From Occultella aeris (lineage in GTDB: Bacteria > Actinomycetota > Actinomycetes > Actinomycetales > Beutenbergiaceae): a stretch of DNA of 64,000 nucleotides. The position numbers and the translations under genes are program-made. Shown here in pieces: positions 42,978-51,077 of this stretch (positions are counted from its first letter, which is position 1; each line of letters opens with the position of its first letter). The DNA lies in contig NZ_CACRYJ010000006.1 in assembly GCF_902703175.1 (NCBI RefSeq), forward strand, positions 124,001-188,000. The letters run 5' to 3'. The notes beneath the pieces are model-generated. The model was given only the letters and a program-made list of their open reading frames with translations. It had not been told where the DNA came from and did no database searches.

Positions 42978-45704
42978 TCAGAGCGCATTCTGCTTCTGCA
43001 GGTACCGTAGGGCCGCCCAGCCGAGGGGTACCCGGATCCAGAACGTCAGCACCCGGAACAGCACCGCCGTCGACGCCGCGGTCGCGGTGGCGATCCCGGC
43101 GGTCCGCAGACCCGTGGAGAGCGCGAACTCCACGGTCCCGATGCCGCCCGGGGTGGGCACGGCCGAGCCGACCGCGGTACCGGTGAGGTAGATGATCGCG
43201 AGCGTCGTGGCCGGCAGGGTCTGGCCGAACGCGGCCAACGCGGCGGCGAAGGACGCCAGATAGCCGAGGGTCTGCACCAGGTTCCCGCCGAGGGCGAAAG
43301 CGAGCCGCTGCGGCTGACCCACCACCCAGACCAGCCGCGGCCAGACCTGCTTGAGGGTCGGGGTGACCTTCGCGATCACCCAGCGCCGCAGCGCGGGCAC
43401 CGCGAACGCGACCCCGACCACCACGGCCAACGCCGCGGCGACGATCAGCGCGGCGCCCGAGGGAAAGCCCTGTAGGGCCCCGGAGCTGCCGGTGAGTAGG
43501 GCGATCGCGATCAGGAGCAGCACGGTCGTGACGAATTGGGACACCTGCAGCAGCGCGACCGTGGCCAGGGCCACCGGCGTCTCGAGACCCCGTTTCTGCA
43601 TGTACCGGAGGTTGAGCGCCGCCGGGCCGACGCCGGCCGGGGCCACGAGCGTCACGACGGACGCGGCGACCTGGACCAGCGTGGTGCGCCAGAGCCCTAG
43701 TTTCTCGGGAGAGAACCCGACCAGCCCCATCGCCGAGCCGACATAGGTGACCAGGCCGAGCGCGAAGGCCACGACCATCCAGAACGGGTTCGCCTCACTG
43801 ATGACCTCGGCGATCTCCTGGAAGTTCAGGGTCGTCAGGAGTGCCCAGCCGGCCACTACCGCGATCGTGAGCGTGATCACGGTGCGGGCGCTGAACCGAC
43901 TGAGCCGGATCGGCTCGACGACCCCCGCCGTGGGGATGAAGTCCACGAGGTGCGCCCGTAGAGCAGCCATTCCGGCCTTGTCCGCACGGGCCTCGGAGCG
44001 GGTCTGCATCGGCAGCGCGATCGGCTGCAGGAGGGGCGCGATCTCGGCGAGCTGCTCGATGGACAGCACCCGGGCGGCGGCAGCGATGGCCCGCTCGGGC
44101 CCGACCCGCAGCGCGAGCAGCGTCAGCAGCTGGGTGCGGTCCACCCGCCTGGCCAGCGAGCCGGACGCGATCTCGCCCTCCTCCCAGCCGTTCAGCCAGA
44201 CCTCACCCGCGTCGGGGCCGTCGGCGTCGGCGATCATAAGGGTGTCGGCGGTGAGGTTGCGGTGCGCGAGGCCCGCCTCGTGCGCGATCTGCAGCTGCTT
44301 CCACGCGTTGATCATCACCTCGTCGGTGATCGTGCTGTTCGGGATGTCGGAGAGCTGCCGGGCGTGGTCGATGTGCTCGCCGAGGAGCAGCACGGAGTCC
44401 TCGGTCTCGGCGATGCCGCGCAGGCGCGGGCTGTTCACCCCGGCGGCGGACGCGGCGTAGTACATGAGGGCGGCGCGCTCCGCGGCCTGCCGCAGTGAGA
44501 CGGCCGTCCGGCGGGCCAGCCCGCGCCGCACGATCGTTGAGATCACGGCGCTGAGCATGCCGATGACCTGCCGGTCGCCGTCGAGCACCACGGCGTCCCA
44601 GCGCACGCCGTCGGCGTCGATGACGGCGTACACCCGGTTCGCGCCCTCGCGCTCGTTCGCGACGGTCGCGGACTCGGGCAACTGGGCGAGCAGGCTGGTC
44701 TCGGTGTCGATCGGGCCGGCGTGGGCGTCGGTCGCGGCGCCGAGTGCCTCGTCCGCACTGTCGAGCGAGTCGGTCGCGGCGCCGTGTGTGTCGGTCGCGG
44801 CGGCGGGTTCCGCCGTCGTCGTCGCTTCGGCTTGCGCGGCGATCGGTGGCACGGTCCCGGTCCGGGGCGGGGTCGCGAACGACGGCGCCGTGTACCCGAT
44901 CGGTCCCGCCGCCTCGACCACGTCCTGGCGCAGGTCCTCGGCGAGGGTCGAGTCGCCGATCCGGATCACCCGGATCGGGTCCACCCCGGCGCGCCGGATG
45001 CCCTCGACGAGCTCGAGTCCGTGGGCCCGCTGGCTCAGGACCCCGGACAGGTACCGCATGCCGAGGCCCGAGGCGCGGCCGATGAGCACGGACACGATCG
45101 CTGCCACCAGCGTCGCGGTCCCGGTGATCACCGTGACTATCAGGACGAACCACAGCAGGTTCCAGGAGATCCGCACGATGCGGCGGCGGTCACTGGTGCC
45201 GACCGCCGTCAGGAAGGCGCCGAGCGCGGCGACCGGCGCGGAGATCGTGATCACCCAGGCGCCGTCCTGGAACCGGAGCAGGGACCGGGCGAGGGCGTTC
45301 GTGGCGAACGCGTCGAGCAGCCAGATCGCGAGCAGGGCCACGACGTAGGCGACCGCTGCCGCAGCGATGGCGTCCAGCACGGCGCGGACGTTGCGACGCA
45401 CCAGCTGCTCGATGACAACGATGATCGGCAGCACGAGGATGAGCAGGCCCTCGATCACGTTGACCGGGACGAGCAGGATCGTGCGGACCACCTGGGCCAG
45501 TGCGGACTGGACGTCCTCGGTCACGCCGGTCGTGGTCGCGTAGGCGTACACGGCCAGCGCCAGGACCGCGGCGATGCCGAGCAGCGACAGCAGCATCAGG
45601 ACCAGGTCGACCGGGCGCCGGACCCGGGTCAGCGGGATGTCCAGGATCCGCACCTGGCGGACCGGGCCCCTCGGGGTCACCGGCCCTGCGGAATCGGTGG
45701 ACAT
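42978..45704 (-). CDS. Pseudokinase fused to LPG-synthase-type flippase domain
   Basis: 908 residues. N-terminal spans (about 30-230), an Ala/Thr-rich linker, a protein-kinase-like region (about 350-560), and a C-terminal LPG_synthase_TM / UPF0104 membrane domain (600-900) ending with VPTPGGIGTVEFAL. In the kinase region the catalytic-loop position reads AHRNLTADTLM, with Asn where active kinases have Asp, and WLNGWEEG replaces DFG; so it is probably a pseudokinase that senses or binds. The flippase-like domain may move a lipid or lipid-linked substrate. ATG 45704 lies seven bases after TACTAT. The PP2C gene follows on the same strand. Confidence 0.75.
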   Translation of the reverse strand: MSTDSAGPVTPRGPVRQVRILDIPLTRVRRPVDLVLMLLSLLGIAAVLALAVYAYATTTGVTEDVQSALAQVVRTILLVPVNVIEGLLILVLPIIVVIEQLVRRNVRAVLDAIAAAAVAYVVALLAIWLLDAFATNALARSLLRFQDGAWVITISAPVAALGAFLTAVGTSDRRRIVRISWNLLWFVLIVTVITGTATLVAAIVSVLIGRASGLGMRYLSGVLSQRAHGLELVEGIRRAGVDPIRVIRIGDSTLAEDLRQDVVEAAGPIGYTAPSFATPPRTGTVPPIAAQAEATTTAEPAAATDTHGAATDSLDSADEALGAATDAHAGPIDTETSLLAQLPESATVANEREGANRVYAVIDADGVRWDAVVLDGDRQVIGMLSAVISTIVRRGLARRTAVSLRQAAERAALMYYAASAAGVNSPRLRGIAETEDSVLLLGEHIDHARQLSDIPNSTITDEVMINAWKQLQIAHEAGLAHRNLTADTLMIADADGPDAGEVWLNGWEEGEIASGSLARRVDRTQLLTLLALRVGPERAIAAAARVLSIEQLAEIAPLLQPIALPMQTRSEARADKAGMAALRAHLVDFIPTAGVVEPIRLSRFSARTVITLTIAVVAGWALLTTLNFQEIAEVISEANPFWMVVAFALGLVTYVGSAMGLVGFSPEKLGLWRTTLVQVAASVVTLVAPAGVGPAALNLRYMQKRGLETPVALATVALLQVSQFVTTVLLLIAIALLTGSSGALQGFPSGAALIVAAALAVVVGVAFAVPALRRWVIAKVTPTLKQVWPRLVWVVGQPQRLAFALGGNLVQTLGYLASFAAALAAFGQTLPATTLAIIYLTGTAVGSAVPTPGGIGTVEFALSTGLRTAGIATATAASTAVLFRVLTFWIRVPLGWAALRYLQKQNAL

Positions 45705-45771
45705 GTCCCCGATAGTAGGTGAGATGCACCGCCGGCCGTCCGTGCGTCCAGGCGCGGCGCCGACCGGTCGA

Positions 45772-46593
45772 TCAGGCCAGCCCGAGCGCAGCCAGCGCGG
45801 CGGCGGGAAGCAGGGCGTAGCCCACAAAACCCACGACATCGATCAGGGTGTGCGCGATGACCAACGGCGCCACCCGCCGTCGGCCCCATTTCGAGCAGTA
45901 GAACAGACCGAAGACCACGCCCATGATGACGTTGCCGAAGAACGGCCCCCAGCCCTGGTACAGGTGGTAGGAACCGCGGATCAGCGCCGAGAGCACGATG
46001 ATCGACCAGAGTCGCCAGCGCTTCTCGCGGAGCCGCTCGAACAGGTACCCGACCACGAGGACCTCCTCGAGGAGGCCGTTCTTGAGGGCCGCGAGGATCA
46101 GGATCGGGACCGACCACCAGTACGGGTCGAGGGCGGACGCCTGCACGGACACGGTGATGCCGACCGCGCGCCCGGCCAGGTACAGGCCGAGTCCGGGGAC
46201 ACCGATGATGGCGCCGAGGGCCAGGCCCCAGCCGAAGTCGCGCCCGGGGCGGCTCAGGTCCAGGCCGATCCGTCGAAACGGATTGCGACCGGTGTCGCTG
46301 AGCAGGTACAGCGCGAGGGCGACCGGCACCAGCGCGAACGTCAGTGAGAGCACCTGGTAGAGCAGGTCCCAGTACGGCCTCTCGGACAACGGTGGGTTGA
46401 GCGTCGCGGTCTGGTCCCCGAGCGGACCGCGGGTGAGGCGGTCGAGGATGTTGACGACGGCGTACACCCCGGACCGGCCGAGCGAGAGACCCATCACGAT
46501 CCAGATCTCGACCGTCAGGCGCCGGGAGCGTGCCCTGGCCGACGGCGCCGGTGCGGTCAGGGAGGGGGTCGACGGTTCGCCCTGGGTCGCCAT
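45772..46593 (-). CDS. CPBP-family intramembrane metalloprotease
   Basis: 273 residues, about seven spans. Family motifs: LLEEVLVVGYLFERLR (Glu-Glu and Arg, about 174), SYHLYQGWGPFFGNVIMG (His, Asn) and IAHTLIDVVG (His). CPBP/Abi proteases process prenylated or membrane proteins; the target is unknown. ATG 46593 lies six bases after TATAAC (46605-46600) and lacks a Shine-Dalgarno, so leaderless initiation is likely; an earlier in-frame start at 46623 is rejected. Confidence 0.85.
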   Translation of the reverse strand: MATQGEPSTPSLTAPAPSARARSRRLTVEIWIVMGLSLGRSGVYAVVNILDRLTRGPLGDQTATLNPPLSERPYWDLLYQVLSLTFALVPVALALYLLSDTGRNPFRRIGLDLSRPGRDFGWGLALGAIIGVPGLGLYLAGRAVGITVSVQASALDPYWWSVPILILAALKNGLLEEVLVVGYLFERLREKRWRLWSIIVLSALIRGSYHLYQGWGPFFGNVIMGVVFGLFYCSKWGRRRVAPLVIAHTLIDVVGFVGYALLPAAALAALGLA

Positions 46594-46629
46594 ACGCCGG
46601 TTATAGCGCATCCACCTGCACATCCGTAG

Positions 46630-46677
46630 GGGTCAATGGGGGATTGACCCTTCGAGCCGCGTCAATGTAAATTGACG
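46630..46677. promoter_or_regulatory. Twin operators before the small HTH gene
   Basis: GGGTCAAT-N5-ATTGACCC (46630-46650) and CGTCAAT-N4-ATTGACG (46660-46677) share the half-site GTCAAT. The second covers TAAATT (46668-46673), the likely -10. Two near-identical dyads 30 bases apart suggest cooperative repression, probably by the HTH protein itself. Confidence 0.65.
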
Positions 46678-46704
46678 ATTATGAACGATTCGGAGGTGAG
46701 GTCG

Positions 46705-46932
46705 ATGAGCGCACTGTCTGCGGCCGCCGAGGATGACGGCGACATCTTCGCCGGGCTCGCGGCTCTGGTGGAGCTGCGCCGCCGGGCCGATGCCCGTGAG
46801 GAGGTGCTCGTGCTCCGGGCGCGGGGCCAGGGGCTTACCTGGGCCGAGATCGCGGTCCTGCTCGGGGTGTCCAAGCAGGCCGTTCACAAGAAGTACGGCG
46901 GCTCGCGGTTCGAACGTCGGGGGCCCGCGTAG
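46705..46932 (+). CDS. Small helix-turn-helix protein
   Basis: 75 residues: an acidic start, LVELRRRADAREEVLVLRARG, then GLTWAEIAVLLGVSKQAVHKKYGG, a classic helix-turn-helix seen in short actinobacterial regulators that often sit beside Clp-N-domain genes. No Clp-N gene is next to it here. GGAGG lies eight bases before ATG 46705; in-frame ATGs at 46681 and 46672 are possible. Twin operators lie upstream. Confidence 0.75.
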   Translation: MSALSAAAEDDGDIFAGLAALVELRRRADAREEVLVLRARGQGLTWAEIAVLLGVSKQAVHKKYGGSRFERRGPA

Positions 46933-47027
46933 GTCGGTCTGCCGACGAGGCCATGCCGACGGCCCGGAGCGGAGCGACAGCATTTCCGCTGGGCCGGAGC
47001 CGCGCAACTCCCGCCGGTGAGGCAGAC

Positions 47028-47075
47028 CCTCCCGCCTGAAGCAGAACGTTCCATGGTTCTGATTCGAACGGGAGG
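47028..47075. terminator. Nested inverted repeats between convergent genes
   Basis: CCTCCCG (47028-47034) pairs with CGGGAGG (47069-47075), and within it CAGAAC (47042-47047) pairs with GTTCTG (47056-47061). A further copy, CGGGAGGTTCTGTCTG, follows at 47089. It probably ends both convergent transcripts. Confidence 0.45.
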
Positions 47076-47112
47076 CTCCGCCTGACGACGGGAGGTTCTG
47101 TCTGACCGCGGG

Positions 47113-47742
47113 TCAGCCCGCGGGAACGGCGTGGCCGCCGGCGATCTCGACGAGGCGCGCCGCGACCAGGTCCAGATCGGCTCGGGCCGCCTGCCGGTCG
47201 CGCGTGGGCAGGATGTCGCCCCAGTGCGACAGGAACGTGCCCCGCAGCTGCAGCATCCCGGTCGGTCGCGCGAAGAGCCACCAGTGCAGGTGCTCCTGGC
47301 CGTCGCCCCACCGGGCCACCTGGATCCGGGGCACGTCCAGGACGTCGCAGGCGGCCCGCTCGATCGCGGCCAGGAGTTCGCCCATCCGGGCAGCGGTGGC
47401 CGGCGGGAGATCGCGCAGGTCAGCGTGCTCTCGGGGCATCAGGAACGCCGCGAACGGAAGCGACTGCGCCTCGTTCGGCACGCCGAGCAGGGCGCGTTCG
47501 TCGTGCCAGAACACGTACGAGGTGTCCTCGGCCTCAACGGCCGCGCAGATGAAACAGTCCACGCCGCCGGTGCCACCGCGCGCGGTCTCGGCGGCCGGCC
47601 CCGTGAGCGGGCGCGGGCGCAGGTCGCCTTCGAAGGGCCAGCTGCTCCAGGTCGCCCAGTCCAGGTCCCGGTAGCCGTGCGTCTCGAGTTCGGCGCTCAC
47701 CCGCCGGTACCACTGCTGCGCGGACTCCGGCGGGTCCGGCAC
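47113..47742 (-). CDS. HIT-like hydrolase/transferase
   Basis: 209 residues. CFICAAVE and WGDGQEHLHWWLFARP place a His triad-like H-L-H-W-W in a HIT fold, with FAAFLMPREHADLRDL before it. HIT proteins hydrolyse or transfer nucleotides. The classic HxHxHxx triad is not complete, so the activity is uncertain. GGAG lies six bases before GTG 47742; GTG 47748 overlaps that Shine-Dalgarno and is less likely. It runs 10 bases after the BNR gene on the same strand. Confidence 0.72.
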   Translation of the reverse strand: MPDPPESAQQWYRRVSAELETHGYRDLDWATWSSWPFEGDLRPRPLTGPAAETARGGTGGVDCFICAAVEAEDTSYVFWHDERALLGVPNEAQSLPFAAFLMPREHADLRDLPPATAARMGELLAAIERAACDVLDVPRIQVARWGDGQEHLHWWLFARPTGMLQLRGTFLSHWGDILPTRDRQAARADLDLVAARLVEIAGGHAVPAG

Positions 47743-47758
47743 GGTCACCTCCGCAGTC

Positions 47759-49042
47759 TCAGCGCTGCTCGATCAAGCCCACGACCTCACAACCGTAGTG
47801 CTGGGACGCGGTCATGGAACCGCGGAACCACAGCACCGCGCGGGTGGCGGGGTCACCCGGGACGACGATCGGGCGCAGGTTGTCGACGTCGGAGTTCTCG
47901 GTGACTGGTGTCCAGTCCCAGGAGGCACCGCCGTCGGAGGTGCGGCCATGGAAGATCTCGTGGTGGTCGAGCGCCGAATCGTCGCGTGGGTCGATCGGGG
48001 TGGAGGCGTAGACCGAGTCGAGGTCATAGGGGTCGATCGCGACCAGGCCGGTGTAGTCCTCCTCGTGCGGCAGGAGCGCAGCGCCGGCTCTGGCGAGATG
48101 GTGCACCTGCCAGGCTCCGCCGTCGAACGTGCCGTAGAAGAACCGGTGGTCGGAGAAGTTGCTGTTCTCCGGGTCATCGCCGGCGCGGCCGGTGAGGATC
48201 GCGGCGAGCCGGCCGTCCGGGGCGCGGCGGATGTCGGTGGTCCACGCGTGGGTGATCGTGGCGCCGGCGAACTCCGACCCGGCGGCCAGGATCGTGGTGA
48301 GCTCGACCTGGGACGGCGCCTGCTCGTCGAGGACCGGGCCGCCGACGACGGTGCCGTCGCTGGTGTGCAGGGCTCCGCCGGAGATGTAGCCGTGGTAGAT
48401 CGAGTTGTTGTAGTCGCGCGGGTGGTGGTCGGTCGTGATCAGGTCGATCCGGTCGGTGCCGTTGCTGGCGTACCGGGTGTAGCCGTTGACGTACCCGATC
48501 TTGGGGCGGGTGAACAGCTTGCCGCCGAAGTCGAACGTGGTGCCGTCGTCGGTGGAGACCAGGATCGAGGGGTCGTCGTTGATCGCGCGCGCGAAGTTGT
48601 AGAGCCGGCCCTCGTCGGCGAGGTGGTGCAGGTTGGAGTAGGTGACGCCACGCCCACCGGTGAGCTCGGTCCAGTCGAAGGTCTGCTCCGGGTCCCACGT
48701 CGTCGCGTCGTGGGGTGCGGACGAGATCCGCCACCGGGTCAGGTTGTCCGTCTTGTGCTTGGTGTACACGGCCAGGTAGCGGCCGTCCGGGCGGATGAAC
48801 AGCGCCGCGGTGTTGTGATCGTCGGTCTCCAGGCGCTCGTGCAGCATGACCACGTCGGAGTCTCCCGTGGCCAGATCCACGACGGCGATCTCCACGTTCC
48901 CCGCGCGGGCCTCGCCGCCCGGGCCCTCGGGTGCCGGGATCGAGCCCACCAGGAGGGTGTTCGTGACCGGGTCGATCAGGGCGCGCTCGTCCTGGAACCA
49001 GCACCATGCACCGTTGTCGTTGATTAGTTGCACCGTCGCCAT
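47759..49042 (-). CDS. BNR-4 repeat (beta-propeller) protein
   Basis: 427 residues. It starts with NDNGAWCWFQDERALID, the conserved opening of BNR-4 proteins related to some polysaccharide lyases and sialidase-like propellers, and continues with TDDHNTAALFIRPDGRYLAVYTKH, GRGVTYSNLHHL and GYVNGYTRYASNG. His/Tyr/Arg candidates for a lyase site are present but cannot be assigned. There is no signal peptide, so it acts inside on small or imported glycans, if at all. TAGGAT lies seven bases before ATG 49042, and an inverted repeat lies in the promoter. Confidence 0.75.
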   Translation of the reverse strand: MATVQLINDNGAWCWFQDERALIDPVTNTLLVGSIPAPEGPGGEARAGNVEIAVVDLATGDSDVVMLHERLETDDHNTAALFIRPDGRYLAVYTKHKTDNLTRWRISSAPHDATTWDPEQTFDWTELTGGRGVTYSNLHHLADEGRLYNFARAINDDPSILVSTDDGTTFDFGGKLFTRPKIGYVNGYTRYASNGTDRIDLITTDHHPRDYNNSIYHGYISGGALHTSDGTVVGGPVLDEQAPSQVELTTILAAGSEFAGATITHAWTTDIRRAPDGRLAAILTGRAGDDPENSNFSDHRFFYGTFDGGAWQVHHLARAGAALLPHEEDYTGLVAIDPYDLDSVYASTPIDPRDDSALDHHEIFHGRTSDGGASWDWTPVTENSDVDNLRPIVVPGDPATRAVLWFRGSMTASQHYGCEVVGLIEQR

Positions 49043-49052
49043 GAACCCGATC

Positions 49053-49068
49053 CTATCCGCCTGGATAG
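49053..49068. promoter_or_regulatory. Inverted repeat at the BNR-4 promoter
   Basis: CTATCC-GCCT-GGATAG, perfect 6-base arms, overlaps the probable -10 (TAGGAT, 49055-49050) of the BNR gene. Confidence 0.5.
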
Positions 49069-49112
49069 CCCTTTCCACGCTTCCATTCCCTTGCGTGTGC
49101 GCCCAGAGCGTG

Positions 49113-49143
49113 GCAGAGTACTTTGCAACGCAAACTACTCTGC
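49113..49143. promoter_or_regulatory. 31-bp dyad operator of the ABC exporter operon
   Basis: GCAGAGTA-c-TTTGC-aac-GCAAA-c-TACTCTGC: 13 of 15 symmetrical pairs match. It spans TACTCT (49136-49141), a likely -10, and ends 10 bases before the first ATG. The regulator gene in this operon is the natural binder. Confidence 0.75.
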
Positions 49144-49153
49144 AAGGGAACCC

Positions 49154-49867
49154 ATGTCTGTCGACGAGCCCGACGCCACGAACGCTCACCGGGCCACGGA
49201 GGACGCCGATGCTCACGAGAGCGACCGCGTGCTGGAGGACGCACCGCCGTCGGATCCGGCGGCCGTGCTGGCCATGATCGCTGCGCAGCGCGAGTCGACC
49301 CGTAAGAGCGTGGAACCGAACGGACCCCTCATCTTCGGGGCCTGGGGAGTCGCCTGGGTTATCGGCTACCTGGTGCTGCACTCCACCTACGACGAGACGC
49401 TCGGCCGCTCCACCGCCTGGGGCTTCGTGGTGTTCGGCCTCCTGCTGATCGGCGCACTGGCGTTCACGGCCGTGCACATCGCGCGGCGGGTGTCCGGCGT
49501 GCGCGGGGTGTCCGCCTCCGCCGGAGCGATGTACGGCTGGAGCTGGGTGGTCTCGTTCGCGATGGCGTGCATGCTGTTCGCCGGACTCTCCCGGGCAGGA
49601 GCCTCGCCTGAGGTGATGGCGATCGCCTCGAACTCCGTCAGTGCACTGATCGTGGCCGTCATGTACATGGCCGGTGGCGCGCTCTGGCACGAGTGGCGGA
49701 TGTTCGGGCTCGGTGCCTGGGTCGCTGTGGTCGGCGGGACGGCCGCTCTGGTCCCCGCGCCGGGCACCTATCTGGTCATGGCACTCGCCGGCGGGGGTGG
49801 CTTCCTGGTGGCCGCACTCGGAGACCTGATCCTTTCCGGGCGCCGGGCGAGGCGGTCGCGGTCATGA
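49154..49867 (+). CDS. Polytopic membrane protein of the ABC operon
   Basis: 237 residues. An acidic soluble start of 55 residues, then about six spans from GAWGVAWVIGYLVLHS onwards. No catalytic motif or family recognised. AAGGGA precedes ATG 49154. It overlaps the regulator gene by four bases (ATGA) and is controlled by the 31-bp dyad. It may be an accessory of the transporter or the protein protected by it. Confidence 0.7.
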   Translation: MSVDEPDATNAHRATEDADAHESDRVLEDAPPSDPAAVLAMIAAQRESTRKSVEPNGPLIFGAWGVAWVIGYLVLHSTYDETLGRSTAWGFVVFGLLLIGALAFTAVHIARRVSGVRGVSASAGAMYGWSWVVSFAMACMLFAGLSRAGASPEVMAIASNSVSALIVAVMYMAGGALWHEWRMFGLGAWVAVVGGTAALVPAPGTYLVMALAGGGGFLVAALGDLILSGRRARRSRS

Positions 49868-50166
49868 CCGATCCCGAGTTGGATCCGGTGATCCACGCCC
49901 AGGCGCGGCTGCGGGTGGTCGCGACCCTCGCGACCCTCGACGAGGGAGACCGGATGGCCTTCCCGAAGCTCCAGAAGCTGCTTGAGATGACCGCGGGCAA
50001 CCTCTCCACCCACCTCCGCAAGCTCGAGGAGGCCGACTACGTGGCCATCGACAAGAGGTTCGAGGGGCGCAGCCCGGCCACCTACCTCGAACTGACGAAG
50101 AAGGGCCGCCGGGCCTTCGAGACCTATACCGAGACCCTGGAAGCACTCCTGAGAGGAGCGCAGTGA
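49864..50166 (+). CDS. Winged-helix regulator (HTH_34 / ArsR-MarR-like)
   Basis: 100 residues, almost entirely DNA-binding domain: LDEGDRMAFPKLQKLLEMTAGNLSTHLRKLEEADYV with a wing RSPATYLELTKKGRRAF (core given in part). Such compact regulators commonly repress the ABC genes beside them. Overlaps of four bases upstream and one base downstream show tight coupling. Confidence 0.85.
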   Translation: MTDPELDPVIHAQARLRVVATLATLDEGDRMAFPKLQKLLEMTAGNLSTHLRKLEEADYVAIDKRFEGRSPATYLELTKKGRRAFETYTETLEALLRGAQ

Positions 50167-51077
50167 TGGAACCGATCGTCAGCGTTCGAGACGTCCGCCG
50201 CAGCTTCGGCGACGTCGTCGCCCTGGATGGGGTGAGCCTCGACGTCCACCCCGGTGAGATCGTCGGTCTGCTCGGCCCGAACGGCGCCGGCAAGACCACC
50301 CTGTTGTCCCTGATCAACGGGCTCCGCAAGCCGGACTCCGGTACCGTCCGGCTATTCGGTGGTGACCCCCGCAAGGCCTCGTCGCGATTCGGACTGGGCA
50401 CCACCCCGCAGGAGACCGGGCTACCCGCCACCCTCAGGGTCGGCGAGGTCATCGACTTCGTCGGCGGCCACTACGCCGACCCGATGGGAGGCGACGAGCT
50501 CCTGGACCGGTTCGACCTGCGGGACCTCGTGACCCGGCAGTCGGGCGGGCTGTCCGGCGGCCAGAAGCGCCGCCTCGCGGTGGCACTCTCGCTCGTCGGT
50601 CGACCGTCGCTCGTGCTCCTGGACGAGCCGACCACCGGCCTGGACGTGGAGGGCCGCCGCGCCCTGTGGCGGGCCCTGCGGGACTACCACGCCGAGGGTT
50701 CGACGATCATCCTCACCAGCCACTACCTGGAGGAGGTCGAAGCACTTGCCGAACGCGTGGTCGTGGTGGGCGGCGGCCGGATCCTCGCCGACGACCGACT
50801 GGACCGGGTCCTCGCCCGCGTGAACGCACGGCGGGTGAGCCTGCGCACCGGCGCCGCCGAGACGGAACTCGCCGCGCTGCCCACGGTGACCACAGTGCAG
50901 ACCGAAGGCGACCACGCCCAGCTGCTCGTCTCGGACTCCGACGCGTTCGTCCGCGGCCTGGTGACCTCCGGCACCGAGTTCTCCGGACTCGAGGTCCGCG
51001 GTGCCTCCCTCGAGGAGGCCTTCCTCTCCCTGACCGATACGTCCGGCGCGCCCGAGACCGAGGAGGTCGCAGCATGA
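50166..51077 (+). CDS. ABC-2-type transporter ATP-binding protein
   Basis: 303 residues. Walker A GPNGAGKTT near 42, signature LSGGQKRR near 128, Walker B LVLLDEPTTGLD near 150, switch TSHYLEEVEAL, and a C-terminal domain as in drug and antibiotic exporters. AGGAG lies seven bases before ATG 50166; GTG 50163 is possible. With the permease it would export a drug, peptide or lipid, unspecified. Confidence 0.92.
   Translation: MEPIVSVRDVRRSFGDVVALDGVSLDVHPGEIVGLLGPNGAGKTTLLSLINGLRKPDSGTVRLFGGDPRKASSRFGLGTTPQETGLPATLRVGEVIDFVGGHYADPMGGDELLDRFDLRDLVTRQSGGLSGGQKRRLAVALSLVGRPSLVLLDEPTTGLDVEGRRALWRALRDYHAEGSTIILTSHYLEEVEALAERVVVVGGGRILADDRLDRVLARVNARRVSLRTGAAETELAALPTVTTVQTEGDHAQLLVSDSDAFVRGLVTSGTEFSGLEVRGASLEEAFLSLTDTSGAPETEEVAA

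Noticed and set aside
47056-47075. A GTTCGAATC sequence on the minus strand, like a tRNA T-loop
   Set aside because: No 5-bp T stem around it, no acceptor pairing, no anticodon arm; it is part of the inverted-repeat cluster.
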